A DNA stretch of 64,000 nucleotides from NCBI GenBank assembly GCA_002726515.1, contig PBTE01000061.1, positions 1 through 64,000 on the forward strand, given 5' to 3'. The stretch is from Planctomycetaceae bacterium. Lineage in GTDB: Bacteria > Planctomycetota > Planctomycetia > Pirellulales > Pirellulaceae. Shown here in pieces: positions 1 through 8,655 of this stretch. The translations under genes were made by a program, and so were the position numbers. Below the pieces are notes generated by a model. That model was not told the DNA's origin, ran no database searches, and saw only the letters and a program-made list of their open reading frames with translations. How positions within the stretch are numbered: the stretch's first letter is position 1; each line of letters starts with the position of its first letter.

Positions 1-116
1 GTGTTGTTTTCATTGTCAAGGGTTCACTCGAGGTGACCATGTTGTTGCACGAACCGTCTCGATCAGGAGGGGTACGGGATGGATGTCGACCTGCGGACCT
101 GTTCTGTTTCGGGGTT

Positions 117-3100
117 CTATCGCCAATGCCAACGGCAAATGCAATCTCCCCGTGGATGACGCGGAGGTTGTTCCTTGTCTTTCTGTTGGGTGTTGATCAT
201 GGGAGCTTTGGAGCGGAGAATTTTCTGGACCAGTGTATTGTGCATCGCTTGAAACCTGGTGCGTAATTTCAGGTCGACGTGGCGGTCAAAGTATTTCCGT
301 CCTTCAATCCAGGTTTGTTCACAAAGTGAAAAATTCGACAGCGGTGGTCCGTTCCAAACGACAAAGTCTGCATGTTTGCCCGGTTCCAGCGATCCTACGA
401 AGTTGTCAATGCGAAGTTGGCGGGCCGGATTGAGGGTAACAAACTTCAGCGCTTCGACCTGGGGCACACCACCATACTTGACCGCTTTGGCCGCCTCTTG
501 ATTCAGGTGTCGCCCCAGTTCTCGACTGTCCGAGTTGAAAGACACGCATACCCCGGCCTGGTACATCAAGGCGCCGTTGTAGGGAATGGCATCGTAAACT
601 TCGAACTTGTAAGCCCACCAGTCCGAAAAGGCCGATCCCATTGCTCCGTGCCGGGCCATCTCGTCGGCAATCTTGTATCCCTCGAGCACATGTTGCAGGG
701 TCCCAATGGTCACTTCGTACTCTTCAAGAGTGCGCAGCAAAGCCAGCATTTCGTCTTGACGATAGGCATGGCAGTGAATCCATCGCTTGCCTTCAAGGAT
801 CTCGGCGATCGCATCCAATTCCAAGTCTTTTCGAGGTGGCAGCCCACGTCGAGTGTCTTCCCACTGTCGCCACCGCAAGCGATATTGTTGAGCCGAGTGA
901 AACGCGTCGCGAATGATCTGGTCAACTCCCATGCGCGTTTGAGGGTAACGCGTGGTGAACTTTTCACCCCAATTGCTCTGCTTCACATTTTCCCCCAGGG
1001 CGAATTTGATCCCTTGGGGGGCCAGGGCGAACTTCAATCCTTCACCTGTCGCACCCCAACGCAACTTGATCACCTGGTTTTGCCCGCCGATCGGATTGGC
1101 CGAACCGTGCAGGATGCTTGCGCAGGTGACACCTCCGGCCAGTTGATGGTAGATCGCTATATCCCGCGAGTCGACAAAGTCTCCGATGCGGACCTCTGCA
1201 GTGATTGCCTGGCCGCTTTCGTTGATACCTCCATCGCTCGCCATGTGTGAATGACAGTCGATGATGCCCGGGGTAATGTGCTTCCCTTGTGCATCGACTG
1301 TCCTGACATCCGCGGGTACATCCAGATCCGTCCCCACGGCCAAAACCTTTCCCTGGCCTACCAGCAACGAAGCATTTTGCAAAACACCTTCAGGTCCGCA
1401 GGTCCAAATCGTGGCACCCTGGAACAGGACTCGCTCTGGCTGAACCGGCGCTCCGTCCTGCCCGAAAGCCCCCAAAGGAAAATTCACAGGAAAAGATGCT
1501 GTCCGGTCAAATGCCGGCTGGTCGTCCGTTTCAGAATGCTCGCTGTCCTCAGTCTGGTGTTGGCCATCTTCCGTTAGAACAGGAGAACAGGTGAAGCCAA
1601 GGTGTCTGCCATCCGGGTAGACAAACTCACCCAGCCACGAGGTGTCCCCGCTGTCTGAAGCCGAAGCTTCATCCTTTCGGTGAGCTTGGATCAACGCAGT
1701 CATCCGCAAGACCCCCTCCACTCCTAACGATTCCCCCGCCAGGGAGGTGGTCAGTCGCGAGTCCTCGAACGTCACGTTTTCCAGTTTGGACCGTGGGCCG
1801 TCTCCCTGCACCAGGTCAATCGACAAATGTCCTTCCAGTTTGTCCGGTTTGCCACTCAGCCGGACCATGTAGTGAGGTGTGGGAGTGTTGGAAGGACGAA
1901 AACGGATTCGCCAACTGCCACGCAGATCCACCGGTGGCAATTTTGCGACGTCATAACGATCGCCTTGTACCCAGATGACCGATAACCTGGTGTCCTTTTC
2001 GAAAAGGTCGCCATCGGTAACCACAATGTTGGCAATCTTTCCGACCTCCAGGGTTCCGACCTGGTCGGCCACGCCCAACAGCTCAGCGGGTCTGGTCGTG
2101 AGCGCTCGAAGTGCTGCTTCTTTGCCCAATCCGCGTTGGACTGCAGTACGAACCGACGCCAGAAAATCGTTCACATCTTCCAAGCCATGACTCGTAAGAG
2201 CGATCCGCACACCAGCTCGATCCAGGCGGCCTGGATTTTCTGGTGCGAAATCCCAATGCATCAGTTCCTCAAGTGTCACATTGCGAGCCTGTCCGAGAGT
2301 TGTTACTTGGGGTGCTTTGGGAAAATGCACTGGGACTACGATTGTCCGGCCCGTTTGGCGTACGGCTTCCAAGCGACGATACTCGTGACCAGAACCTCGT
2401 AGGGCAATCTTCAAACCGAATTCGCGGGCAAAGCGATCAGCCCGCAACAAAAATTGTTCGTTGTCGGCATCGATGACAATCAGTTGGTCGGACTGAAAAT
2501 AATCTTGCAGTATCTGCAGCGCGTCGTTCCACTCCGGTTGCTCCAGGGTAGGATCCGATCGATAGGTTTGCCAGGCTTTCTGGTACCAGTTGGCGTCATA
2601 CATGGCTTGCCTTGCCAGTGCGACAGCGCCCATGGGAGAATTGGGGTAGGTTCTGTCCGCCCAGTTGCGATCGGTGGTCAGTCGGATGTGCAAAGCGACG
2701 GGCGAAGCGAGGAGGGTTTTCGAACTCGGTCCATCTCCCGTACCGACCACGGCACTTCGACCCTTGATGACGCCCAACTTCGGGACAACCAGTCTGGCAG
2801 CAATACCTTGGCTACGTAGTTTCTCGTTGAGCATCTTGTCAGGAGTAAACAACTCAGCTGACGAGCATTGTGGCTGGATCATTTTATTCCAATAAGGCGA
2901 CCCCGACGTGTCATCAAGGTCCTTCAGCCCGACCGCGGAATACGCATCAATGAAACCCGCATAGATCGTCTTTCCCGTCAGCATCCACTGTTTTGCTTCG
3001 CGGGGTACTTCTACGTCATCACCCACGCGTTCGATGATCCCCCGACGAAGTAGCAGGGTGCCATTCTCGATCACTTGGCCCGGTGCCACTACAATTCGGC

Positions 3101-3251
3101 AGTCCGTGAGAGCATGCAGCGTCGGCTTATTGCTGCGAATACCTTCCACAGGATGTGTTGTGGGAGTTGAGGCACAGATCTCGACAAGTCCGGCCGAGGC
3201 CAAGCACAGGAGGGAGCAAGCAAAAATGAAAAAGGCACGGTCAGGAAACAT
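117..3251 (-). CDS. Secreted tandem-domain amidohydrolase
   Basis: A 1044-residue protein with an N-terminal hydrophobic signal (about residues 5-27), so probably exported. It has two amidohydrolase-like halves. The C-terminal half (about 640-1010) keeps the metal-site pattern of the superfamily: an HxH motif (CHSHMASDGG, near residue 665), a His in RWIHCHAYRQDE (near 824), another in TLQHVLEGY, and an Asp in FNSDSRELGRH (near 905). It ends with the usual LEPGKHADFVVW beta-sandwich segment. The N-terminal half (about 45-450) has the same fold signals, including LEVGKIANIVV, but the first-strand HxH is replaced by FIDAYSAVG, so it is probably non-catalytic. Substrate is unknown; imidazolonepropionase or dipeptidase-like activity is possible. 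The gene ends close to the left edge of the window and has no obvious operon partner here. Confidence 0.85.
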   Translation of the reverse strand: MFPDRAFFIFACSLLCLASAGLVEICASTPTTHPVEGIRSNKPTLHALTDCRIVVAPGQVIENGTLLLRRGIIERVGDDVEVPREAKQWMLTGKTIYAGFIDAYSAVGLKDLDDTSGSPYWNKMIQPQCSSAELFTPDKMLNEKLRSQGIAARLVVPKLGVIKGRSAVVGTGDGPSSKTLLASPVALHIRLTTDRNWADRTYPNSPMGAVALARQAMYDANWYQKAWQTYRSDPTLEQPEWNDALQILQDYFQSDQLIVIDADNEQFLLRADRFAREFGLKIALRGSGHEYRRLEAVRQTGRTIVVPVHFPKAPQVTTLGQARNVTLEELMHWDFAPENPGRLDRAGVRIALTSHGLEDVNDFLASVRTAVQRGLGKEAALRALTTRPAELLGVADQVGTLEVGKIANIVVTDGDLFEKDTRLSVIWVQGDRYDVAKLPPVDLRGSWRIRFRPSNTPTPHYMVRLSGKPDKLEGHLSIDLVQGDGPRSKLENVTFEDSRLTTSLAGESLGVEGVLRMTALIQAHRKDEASASDSGDTSWLGEFVYPDGRHLGFTCSPVLTEDGQHQTEDSEHSETDDQPAFDRTASFPVNFPLGAFGQDGAPVQPERVLFQGATIWTCGPEGVLQNASLLVGQGKVLAVGTDLDVPADVRTVDAQGKHITPGIIDCHSHMASDGGINESGQAITAEVRIGDFVDSRDIAIYHQLAGGVTCASILHGSANPIGGQNQVIKLRWGATGEGLKFALAPQGIKFALGENVKQSNWGEKFTTRYPQTRMGVDQIIRDAFHSAQQYRLRWRQWEDTRRGLPPRKDLELDAIAEILEGKRWIHCHAYRQDEMLALLRTLEEYEVTIGTLQHVLEGYKIADEMARHGAMGSAFSDWWAYKFEVYDAIPYNGALMYQAGVCVSFNSDSRELGRHLNQEAAKAVKYGGVPQVEALKFVTLNPARQLRIDNFVGSLEPGKHADFVVWNGPPLSNFSLCEQTWIEGRKYFDRHVDLKLRTRFQAMHNTLVQKILRSKAPMINTQQKDKEQPPRHPRGDCICRWHWR

Positions 3252-3772
3252 GACTGCTTTCTACTACATCGGATCGGCGATCGTGAAACAGGGGGGACCG
3301 GTTGATCGGATCCTAACGACCATTCAAATCTAGCATGCCTTAAGACAGAAAGCACCTAGAAATTAGCCGACAACAGCCGGGCTAGAAGCTTCGATGCCGT
3401 TTTCTGCCAGCGTGAGAAGGCTTGAATGGTTCAATTCTTGGCGCACGCAGGAAAGCTACCCGGATTCGCTGGACCTTCACAGGGCTCGGGACGGTTTTTT
3501 CGCCCTGCAATTCGCTGGCACTTGCGATCTGCCCGGCGGCCACTGATCCCAAGCGGGTCTTCCCGTGCCGCTGGGCATCCAACCATTTAAACGAATCGAC
3601 GTCGGCGAGGATTCTTCGTGAAACCAGCAGTACCAGGTGAGGGTTACCACTCAAGACGGTCGTCCTGCCTGTCGCGATACAGTCTCTTTACGCACGGGTG
3701 GAGGGGGCTGACCTACTCGTGGCACTTGGCGCGAAGTAGAATGGTAGTAGCTTAATCAAAAGGAGTGTTTTG
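3252..3772. other. Intergenic region, no supported gene
   Basis: This is a divergent gap between the amidohydrolase and the processing protease. It must hold both promoters. A 90-codon minus-strand frame with a TTG start (3382-3654) has no family resemblance that I recognise, so it is not called. I see no tRNA or convincing terminator. Confidence 0.5.
3758..3765 (+). promoter_or_regulatory. Shine-Dalgarno of the processing protease
   Basis: AAAAGGAG lies 7 bases before the ATG at 3773. It decides the start against the TTG at 3770 in the same frame. Strong ribosome binding sites are uncommon in this window. Confidence 0.7.
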
Positions 3773-5170
3773 ATGCCGCCACGCAATATCATTATCATCA
3801 TTTTGACGGCCGTAATTTCGTACTTTTGTTACGAGAAGGCGCGACGTGATCACTATGCCGGACTTTTCGCGGAGGCGATTGACCACATTGAATCCCGGTA
3901 CGTCGAAAAAGTTGAACATCGCGAATTGTTTGAACATGCCCTGAACGGCTTGCTCGGTAAGCTGGATCCCTACTCTTCGTACATTGGTCCCCAGGAGTTC
4001 TCCAAATTCAAGGAAGATCTGGATCAAGAATTCGGCGGGATAGGAATCATCATCAGCCCAAATATGGAATCCGGTCATTTGACGGTGTTGAGTCCTGTAG
4101 TTGGTACTCCGGCTCATCGTGCGGGAGTCATGGCCGGTGACACGATTCTTAAGGTGGATGATGAGAGCCTGGAGGGGATGGCCCTGCGCGCGGCTATCGA
4201 ACGATTGCGAGGTCTGCCTGGTACAGAAGTAAAGATCACGATTGAGCGTGGTGGAGATAAAGAAACTCATGAGATCGCGATCACCAGAGCGATCATTAAA
4301 ATGCTCTCGGTGTTGGGTGACACGGTGAATCCCGATGGGAGTTGGCAATACTTTTTGAAAGATCATCCATCCATTGGCTACATCCGTCTCACTACTTTCG
4401 GGGAGCATACGGTTGACGAGTTGCGTTCGGCCTTGAAAAGCCTGCCAAATCAAGAGATGAAGGGACTGATCCTGGATTTAAGATCTAATGCCGGAGGGTT
4501 GCTTACTGCGGCGATTGAGGTTAGTGACATGTTCATAGGGGATGGTGCCATTGTGAGCACCCGGGGGCGGGGAGGGGCCGTCCAAAGTGTCGAAATGGCA
4601 ACCGAGAACATTGAAATTGACGAAGATCTGCCGATGGCAGTACTGATCAACGGCTTCAGTGCCAGTGCAAGCGAGATCGTTTCGGCCTGCCTGCAGGATC
4701 ATCATCGTGCTGTGCTGGTAGGTGAACGCACCTGGGGCAAAGGCACGGTACAAAACATCATTCCGCTTGAGATGGGAAAAAGTGTGATCAAGTTGACGAC
4801 TGCCACCTTCTGGAGACCCAGCGCTCGCAACATCCATCGATCGAAAGACGCCACGGAAGAGGACGATTGGGGAGTGAGACCCGATGATAGTTACGAAGTC
4901 AAGCTGACCGGCGAAGAATATGGAAAAGTGGTGGCTGCACGCAATCGGGCCGATTGGGGAAACTCTGCCTTGCAAACGGCTGAAGGATCCCAGGAATCGA
5001 ACGCTTTGGAGGAGCCGACATCAGAAGACGCCGTCGCAGTTCCCGAGGTTGTCACCTCCGATGAAACAGAAGCGGCTGACGAAAACTTCGAAGATCCCCA
5101 GTTGCGACGGGCAATCGAATACTTCCAAGACCAAACGGAATCTGCGAGTTCATCGGCGGAAGCTGCTTGA
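3773..5170 (+). CDS. ctpA: S41 carboxyl-terminal processing peptidase
   Basis: A 465-residue serine protease of the CtpA/Prc family, which trims C termini of exported proteins in the periplasm. An N-terminal membrane anchor (about residues 5-20) precedes a PDZ domain (about 95-170, with GIGIIIS and AGDTILKVDDE). The tail-specific protease domain follows. The Ser is in the GFSASASEIV motif (near 297) and the general-base Lys in GERTWGKGTVQ (near 322), so the Ser/Lys dyad looks complete. An acidic, Ser/Ala-rich C-terminal tail of about 80 residues is poorly conserved in character. Start taken at ATG 3773 because AAAAGGAG precedes it at ideal spacing. It is a single gene, followed by a small unknown gene about 290 bases later. 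Confidence 0.9.
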   Translation: MPPRNIIIIILTAVISYFCYEKARRDHYAGLFAEAIDHIESRYVEKVEHRELFEHALNGLLGKLDPYSSYIGPQEFSKFKEDLDQEFGGIGIIISPNMESGHLTVLSPVVGTPAHRAGVMAGDTILKVDDESLEGMALRAAIERLRGLPGTEVKITIERGGDKETHEIAITRAIIKMLSVLGDTVNPDGSWQYFLKDHPSIGYIRLTTFGEHTVDELRSALKSLPNQEMKGLILDLRSNAGGLLTAAIEVSDMFIGDGAIVSTRGRGGAVQSVEMATENIEIDEDLPMAVLINGFSASASEIVSACLQDHHRAVLVGERTWGKGTVQNIIPLEMGKSVIKLTTATFWRPSARNIHRSKDATEEDDWGVRPDDSYEVKLTGEEYGKVVAARNRADWGNSALQTAEGSQESNALEEPTSEDAVAVPEVVTSDETEAADENFEDPQLRRAIEYFQDQTESASSSAEAA

Positions 5171-5447
5171 AACGCATTCAGTTGGGCTTGCCTGCCGACA
5201 CGGATCGGTAATCTTTGCGCAATCCCGTCAGCTTGGGTGAGGCGCCACCCTTTACACACTTTTGGAAAGGTATTGAAATTTCTTCCCCGGTCTGAACCGC
5301 GAGGGTTTGGACCCAAGGCATGAACCAACAGTGGGTCGGAAATTTCTTACGTCTTGAAAACAAACGGGATAGAATAAGCCAGCTTGTTAACGGAGCAGAT
5401 TGTTTCTTGAATTGGTACTCAACTTGCACTGTCATGTTCCGTTCAAA

Positions 5448-5454
5448 AAGGAGG
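5448..5454 (+). promoter_or_regulatory. Strong Shine-Dalgarno of small gene
   Basis: AAGGAGG, essentially the full anti-Shine-Dalgarno complement, lies 8 bases before the ATG at 5463. It is the strongest ribosome binding site I noticed in the window and supports translation of the short frame behind it. Confidence 0.75.
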
Positions 5455-5462
5455 ATTCTGAC

Positions 5463-5672
5463 ATGCAACCAATTCGAAATCGTTACTTCGGCTGGGAAGC
5501 CAAGCAGCTGCTGCCCTGGGGCGATCCTTACATTCTCCAGTTGTTCGGGTTGCTAGATCGACTGGAAAATCGATCTGAGGCGACTAGTGCCTCCGCTTAC
5601 TCTGCTCAGTATTTGCGCGTCTCCGGAAAAACCGGTTCGGCAGGGAACGATCCCCAGCCACGATTCGATTGA
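5463..5672 (+). CDS. Small protein of unknown function (69 aa)
   Basis: A 69-residue frame starting at ATG 5463 behind a near-perfect ribosome binding site. The first 40 residues look ordered: a Trp- and Leu-rich segment with FGWEAKQLLPWGDPYI and LQLFGLLDRLENR, suggesting a short loop and an amphipathic helix. The remainder is Ser/Ala/Gly-rich and probably flexible. There is no signal peptide, membrane helix or Cys motif. It stands alone between the processing protease (same strand) and folC (opposite strand). A 6-bp inverted repeat (CACGAG/CTCGTG, 5674-5688) lies just after the stop but has no T-run. I do not recognise a family, and no function is proposed. Confidence 0.6.
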   Translation: MQPIRNRYFGWEAKQLLPWGDPYILQLFGLLDRLENRSEATSASAYSAQYLRVSGKTGSAGNDPQPRFD

Positions 5673-5812
5673 TCACGAGACGCTCGTGGCAACGCGACTC
5701 GAGGAGATTCGATGAAAGACGAGCGATCTTCAGCCGGTGATCTGCGGGCCGGATTTTGTTTGCAGGACGACCACCTTGATTGATCGGCGCTAAAATTTCG
5801 TGGTCACAACGG

Positions 5813-7237
5813 CTACACCGCGCCTTGGCACTGCGTCACAAATTCTCGTGCCAGCTGACGTAGTTCGGCTGCAATAAAGAATGAACCGGTGATGCAGATT
5901 AAATCGCTCGCACCCGATTTTTCCGTCATCAACTGCCAGGTGGAACGAGGGTCAGGGCGCATAGAAATTTCTACATTCAGCGATCTGAAAGTACTGTTCT
6001 CCAGGTGGTTCCGTGCCTGTTGCGCCAACCTTTCTGGCGACACGCTGCGCGGATTATTTAAGAACCGAGTGAACACGATGGACTTAAATTCCGGTAGCAG
6101 TATCTGCAGCATTCCATCGACGTCTTTGTCGCTACTGGTGGCAAAAATTAATCGACGGGACTGATGGGGCGCGATGTCGCGGAGTACGTCAATCAAAGCC
6201 TCAATGGATGCAACGTTGTGTGCACCATCGACAACAACCATCGGTTGGTTGTCAAATACTTCGACCCGCGCGGGCCAGGAAAGATTTGCCAGTCCATCCC
6301 GAATTGCCCCGTTACTGATTTTCCATCCAATTTTCCGCAGTTGTCCCAAGACGGCGATTGCCACAGACGCATTAGAAGCTTGATGTTTTCCCGGAAGTCC
6401 AACCTGGATGTCCTCCATCCTGAACTGAGCGCCCGGCTCGCGATAAGTGATGCGGGACAACGGGCGTCGCATTTCCGCGGAAGTCCAATCCAAAGCATAT
6501 TCAAAATCAAAATCTTGCCCCAGCGTGAGAAGGGGCGCACCCCAGTGGCGAGCTGTTGTTTCGATGACGCTGCCGGCCACGTTCTCACGGACTCCGCTGA
6601 CGACGGGCACATTCGGTTTAATGATTCCGGATTTTTCCGTTGCGATTTCACCAACCGTGTTTCCCAGTTGCATGGTATGGTCGAGGCTGATACTTGTAAT
6701 AGCAGTCACGAGAGGCAGGCAAACGTTGGTGGAATCCAACCGTCCACCCAATCCGACTTCCATCACGGCCAAGTCAACTTCGTCTTGGCAGAAGTAGAGT
6801 AGTGCAATGGCTGTGGTGATTTCGAAGTAAGTGGGACCGGTTTCTGCGGCACTTGAAGCGGTTGCCTCGCAGTCCATTTCAGAAACAACCGGCTCAACCT
6901 GTGCCACCAAATCCACAAACTTGTTTTCACCGCAAGCCCGGCCTGCCACCACAAAACGTTCTTGGATTCGCTCCAGATGGGGTGAAGTAAAGAGTCCGGT
7001 TCGGTAACCCGCATTATCCATGACCGATGCGATCATCGCCGCTGTAGAACCTTTCCCCTTCGTGCCAGCAACGTGTACGACATGGACATGATGATGCGGG
7101 CGCCCCAGTCGGTCCAGCAGATCCCTCATCCGGTCGAGTTTGAAGACCCGTGATCGATAGGGAATGGAGTCAACCCGTTCGTAGTCGATCCGACTATAAA
7201 GAAAGAAATGGGCCGAATTGAGGTCCACGATTTGCAT
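5813..7237 (-). CDS. folC: Folylpolyglutamate/dihydrofolate synthase
   Basis: A 474-residue Mur-ligase-family enzyme that adds glutamate to dihydropteroate and/or reduced folates in the cytoplasm using ATP. The P-loop reads HVAGTKGKGSTAAM (about residues 50-64), the classic FolC form, and is followed by GLFTSPHLERIQER and later VMEVGLGGRLDSTNV and SLDHTMQLGNTVGEIA. The C-terminal ligase domain has VVVDGAHNVASIEAL. Length fits the family. I prefer ATG 7237 (MQIVDLNSAHFF) because AGGAG lies 8 bases upstream; the frame is open to 7315 but the extra residues do not look like FolC. It diverges from the ABC gene at 7717. Confidence 0.9.
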   Translation of the reverse strand: MQIVDLNSAHFFLYSRIDYERVDSIPYRSRVFKLDRMRDLLDRLGRPHHHVHVVHVAGTKGKGSTAAMIASVMDNAGYRTGLFTSPHLERIQERFVVAGRACGENKFVDLVAQVEPVVSEMDCEATASSAAETGPTYFEITTAIALLYFCQDEVDLAVMEVGLGGRLDSTNVCLPLVTAITSISLDHTMQLGNTVGEIATEKSGIIKPNVPVVSGVRENVAGSVIETTARHWGAPLLTLGQDFDFEYALDWTSAEMRRPLSRITYREPGAQFRMEDIQVGLPGKHQASNASVAIAVLGQLRKIGWKISNGAIRDGLANLSWPARVEVFDNQPMVVVDGAHNVASIEALIDVLRDIAPHQSRRLIFATSSDKDVDGMLQILLPEFKSIVFTRFLNNPRSVSPERLAQQARNHLENSTFRSLNVEISMRPDPRSTWQLMTEKSGASDLICITGSFFIAAELRQLAREFVTQCQGAV

Positions 7238-7716
7238 CTTGAACTGCTCCTGCTCCGAAGTTCCTCCTCCCAGTTTAGCGGGATTTACCATCCGTGTCTT
7301 CACACAGCTGACCACCTTTTTGGGGCCTTCGTGGTTCTTTGAGTAAAGCTTTCAGTGGCCGGAAAAATGCGGGTCGTGGGATCGAGGGCGATACAGCAGC
7401 GATGCTGGCCGAGGAACGCGAGAGTCTGGTCTGCCGGAAGTCTGGATCCTTGCAGCCTCGGGTCCGCTGGCGTATAGTGAACGGGCTGGGGTTCCCCTGA
7501 ACCTTCCGCTGGTGGGTTACAGGAGGTTAACTGACGTGTGAACAAAATTTTCAGGTTGTGCCTACAAAACAAAATTCTCAGACACAGCCCGGACTCAGTA
7601 ACACGGTTGTCTGCCACTCTGGCTCGAACGGTTACTTTCAGGCTCGTTGACTTCATTTCCGTTGTTCCGTTCAGTACTAGAACATGACGCCTTTGGATAA
7701 TTAGGGAGAGAAGTAG
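7238..7716. other. Divergent intergenic region folC / ABC operon
   Basis: About 480 bases between two divergent starts, so it should carry promoters for folC and for the ABC module. Frames in it are shadows. I could not pick reliable -35/-10 boxes or an operator. Confidence 0.5.
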
Positions 7717-8649
7717 ATGGAACAGGCTGTCATCAAGCCTGCCGGGGAGGGTTCTGCCACATCCCCTGAGGTTGTAATCGAGACCAGAAACCTCACCAAG
7801 ATCTACCGGGATTTTTGGGGGCGGCAAAAGGTTCATGCTCTGAAGGCGCTCGATCTGGAAGTTCGCCAGGGAGAAATATTCGGCTTGCTGGGTCCTAATG
7901 GGTCGGGAAAAACCACTACCATGAAATTGGTGCTGGGACTGCTGTTTCCCACCAGTGGACAGGCGTTAGTTTTTGGAAAAGATGCGAGCGATGTCAATAA
8001 AAATGAGCGAATTGGATATCTTCCAGAAGAGTCTTACCTGTATCGTTTTCTAAATGCCGAGGAGACCCTGGACTTTTACGGTCGCCTTTTCACAATGGCC
8101 CCCGAAACGCGTCGACAGCGGGTCGAAAATCTGATCGAGCTGGTCAAGCTGGGATGGGCTCGAAAGCGCCAGCTGAAAGAGTACTCCAAGGGAATGGCAC
8201 GGCGCATCGGCCTGGCACAGGCCCTGATTAATGATCCTGAGCTGATTCTATTGGACGAACCGACCACCGGTCTGGATCCCATTGGCACGCGAGAGATGAA
8301 GGACTTGATTCTCCAGCTGCGAGACGAAGGGAAAACGGTTATTTTGTGTAGCCACCTCCTGGCGGATGTGCAGGACGTTTGCGATCGCATTGCGATTCTC
8401 TATCAAGGGGAATTGAAAGAACTGGGTCGAGTGGATGCTTTACTAAAAGTACGTGATGTCACCCAGGTTCAGGCATCGGGTTTGAACGATCAAGCGAAAC
8501 AAGAGATCCGCGAAGTCATTGAAAAACACGGCGGACAACTACAAATGATGGACAACCCTACTTCAACCCTGGAAGAGTTATTCCTGAATATTGTTCAGGA
8601 GAGTGAAGCTCGCCCAGGTCGAAGAGCCACGAAGTCAACCGATCAGTGA
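7717..8649 (+). CDS. ABC-2 type transporter ATP-binding protein
   Basis: A 310-residue ATPase of the ABC-2/NatA type. Walker A is [10 protein letters not shown] (about residues 60-69), the signature region is [15 protein letters not shown] (about 157), Walker B is [12 protein letters not shown] (about 176-187), and the switch His is in [13 protein letters not shown]. The C-terminal extension after residue 220 is a small regulatory domain, as in NatA-like ATPases. It starts at ATG 7717 with GGGAGAG upstream. It is the first gene of a tight three-gene unit: the permease starts 7 bases after its stop. The substrate cannot be read from the sequence. Confidence 0.92.
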   Translation: MEQAVIKPAGEGSATSPEVVIETRNLTKIYRDFWGRQKVHALKALDLEVRQGEIFGLLGPNGSGKTTTMKLVLGLLFPTSGQALVFGKDASDVNKNERIGYLPEESYLYRFLNAEETLDFYGRLFTMAPETRRQRVENLIELVKLGWARKRQLKEYSKGMARRIGLAQALINDPELILLDEPTTGLDPIGTREMKDLILQLRDEGKTVILCSHLLADVQDVCDRIAILYQGELKELGRVDALLKVRDVTQVQASGLNDQAKQEIREVIEKHGGQLQMMDNPTSTLEELFLNIVQESEARPGRRATKSTDQ

Positions 8650-8655
8650 AAATTC

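Noticed and set aside
3382-3654. 90-codon minus-strand frame between the amidohydrolase and the protease
   Set aside because: TTG start, no ribosome site, no family resemblance, and a similar-length frame on the other strand.
5674-5688. Inverted repeat CACGAG/CTCGTG after the small gene
   Set aside because: Stem of only 6 bp and no T-run; not enough for a terminator call.
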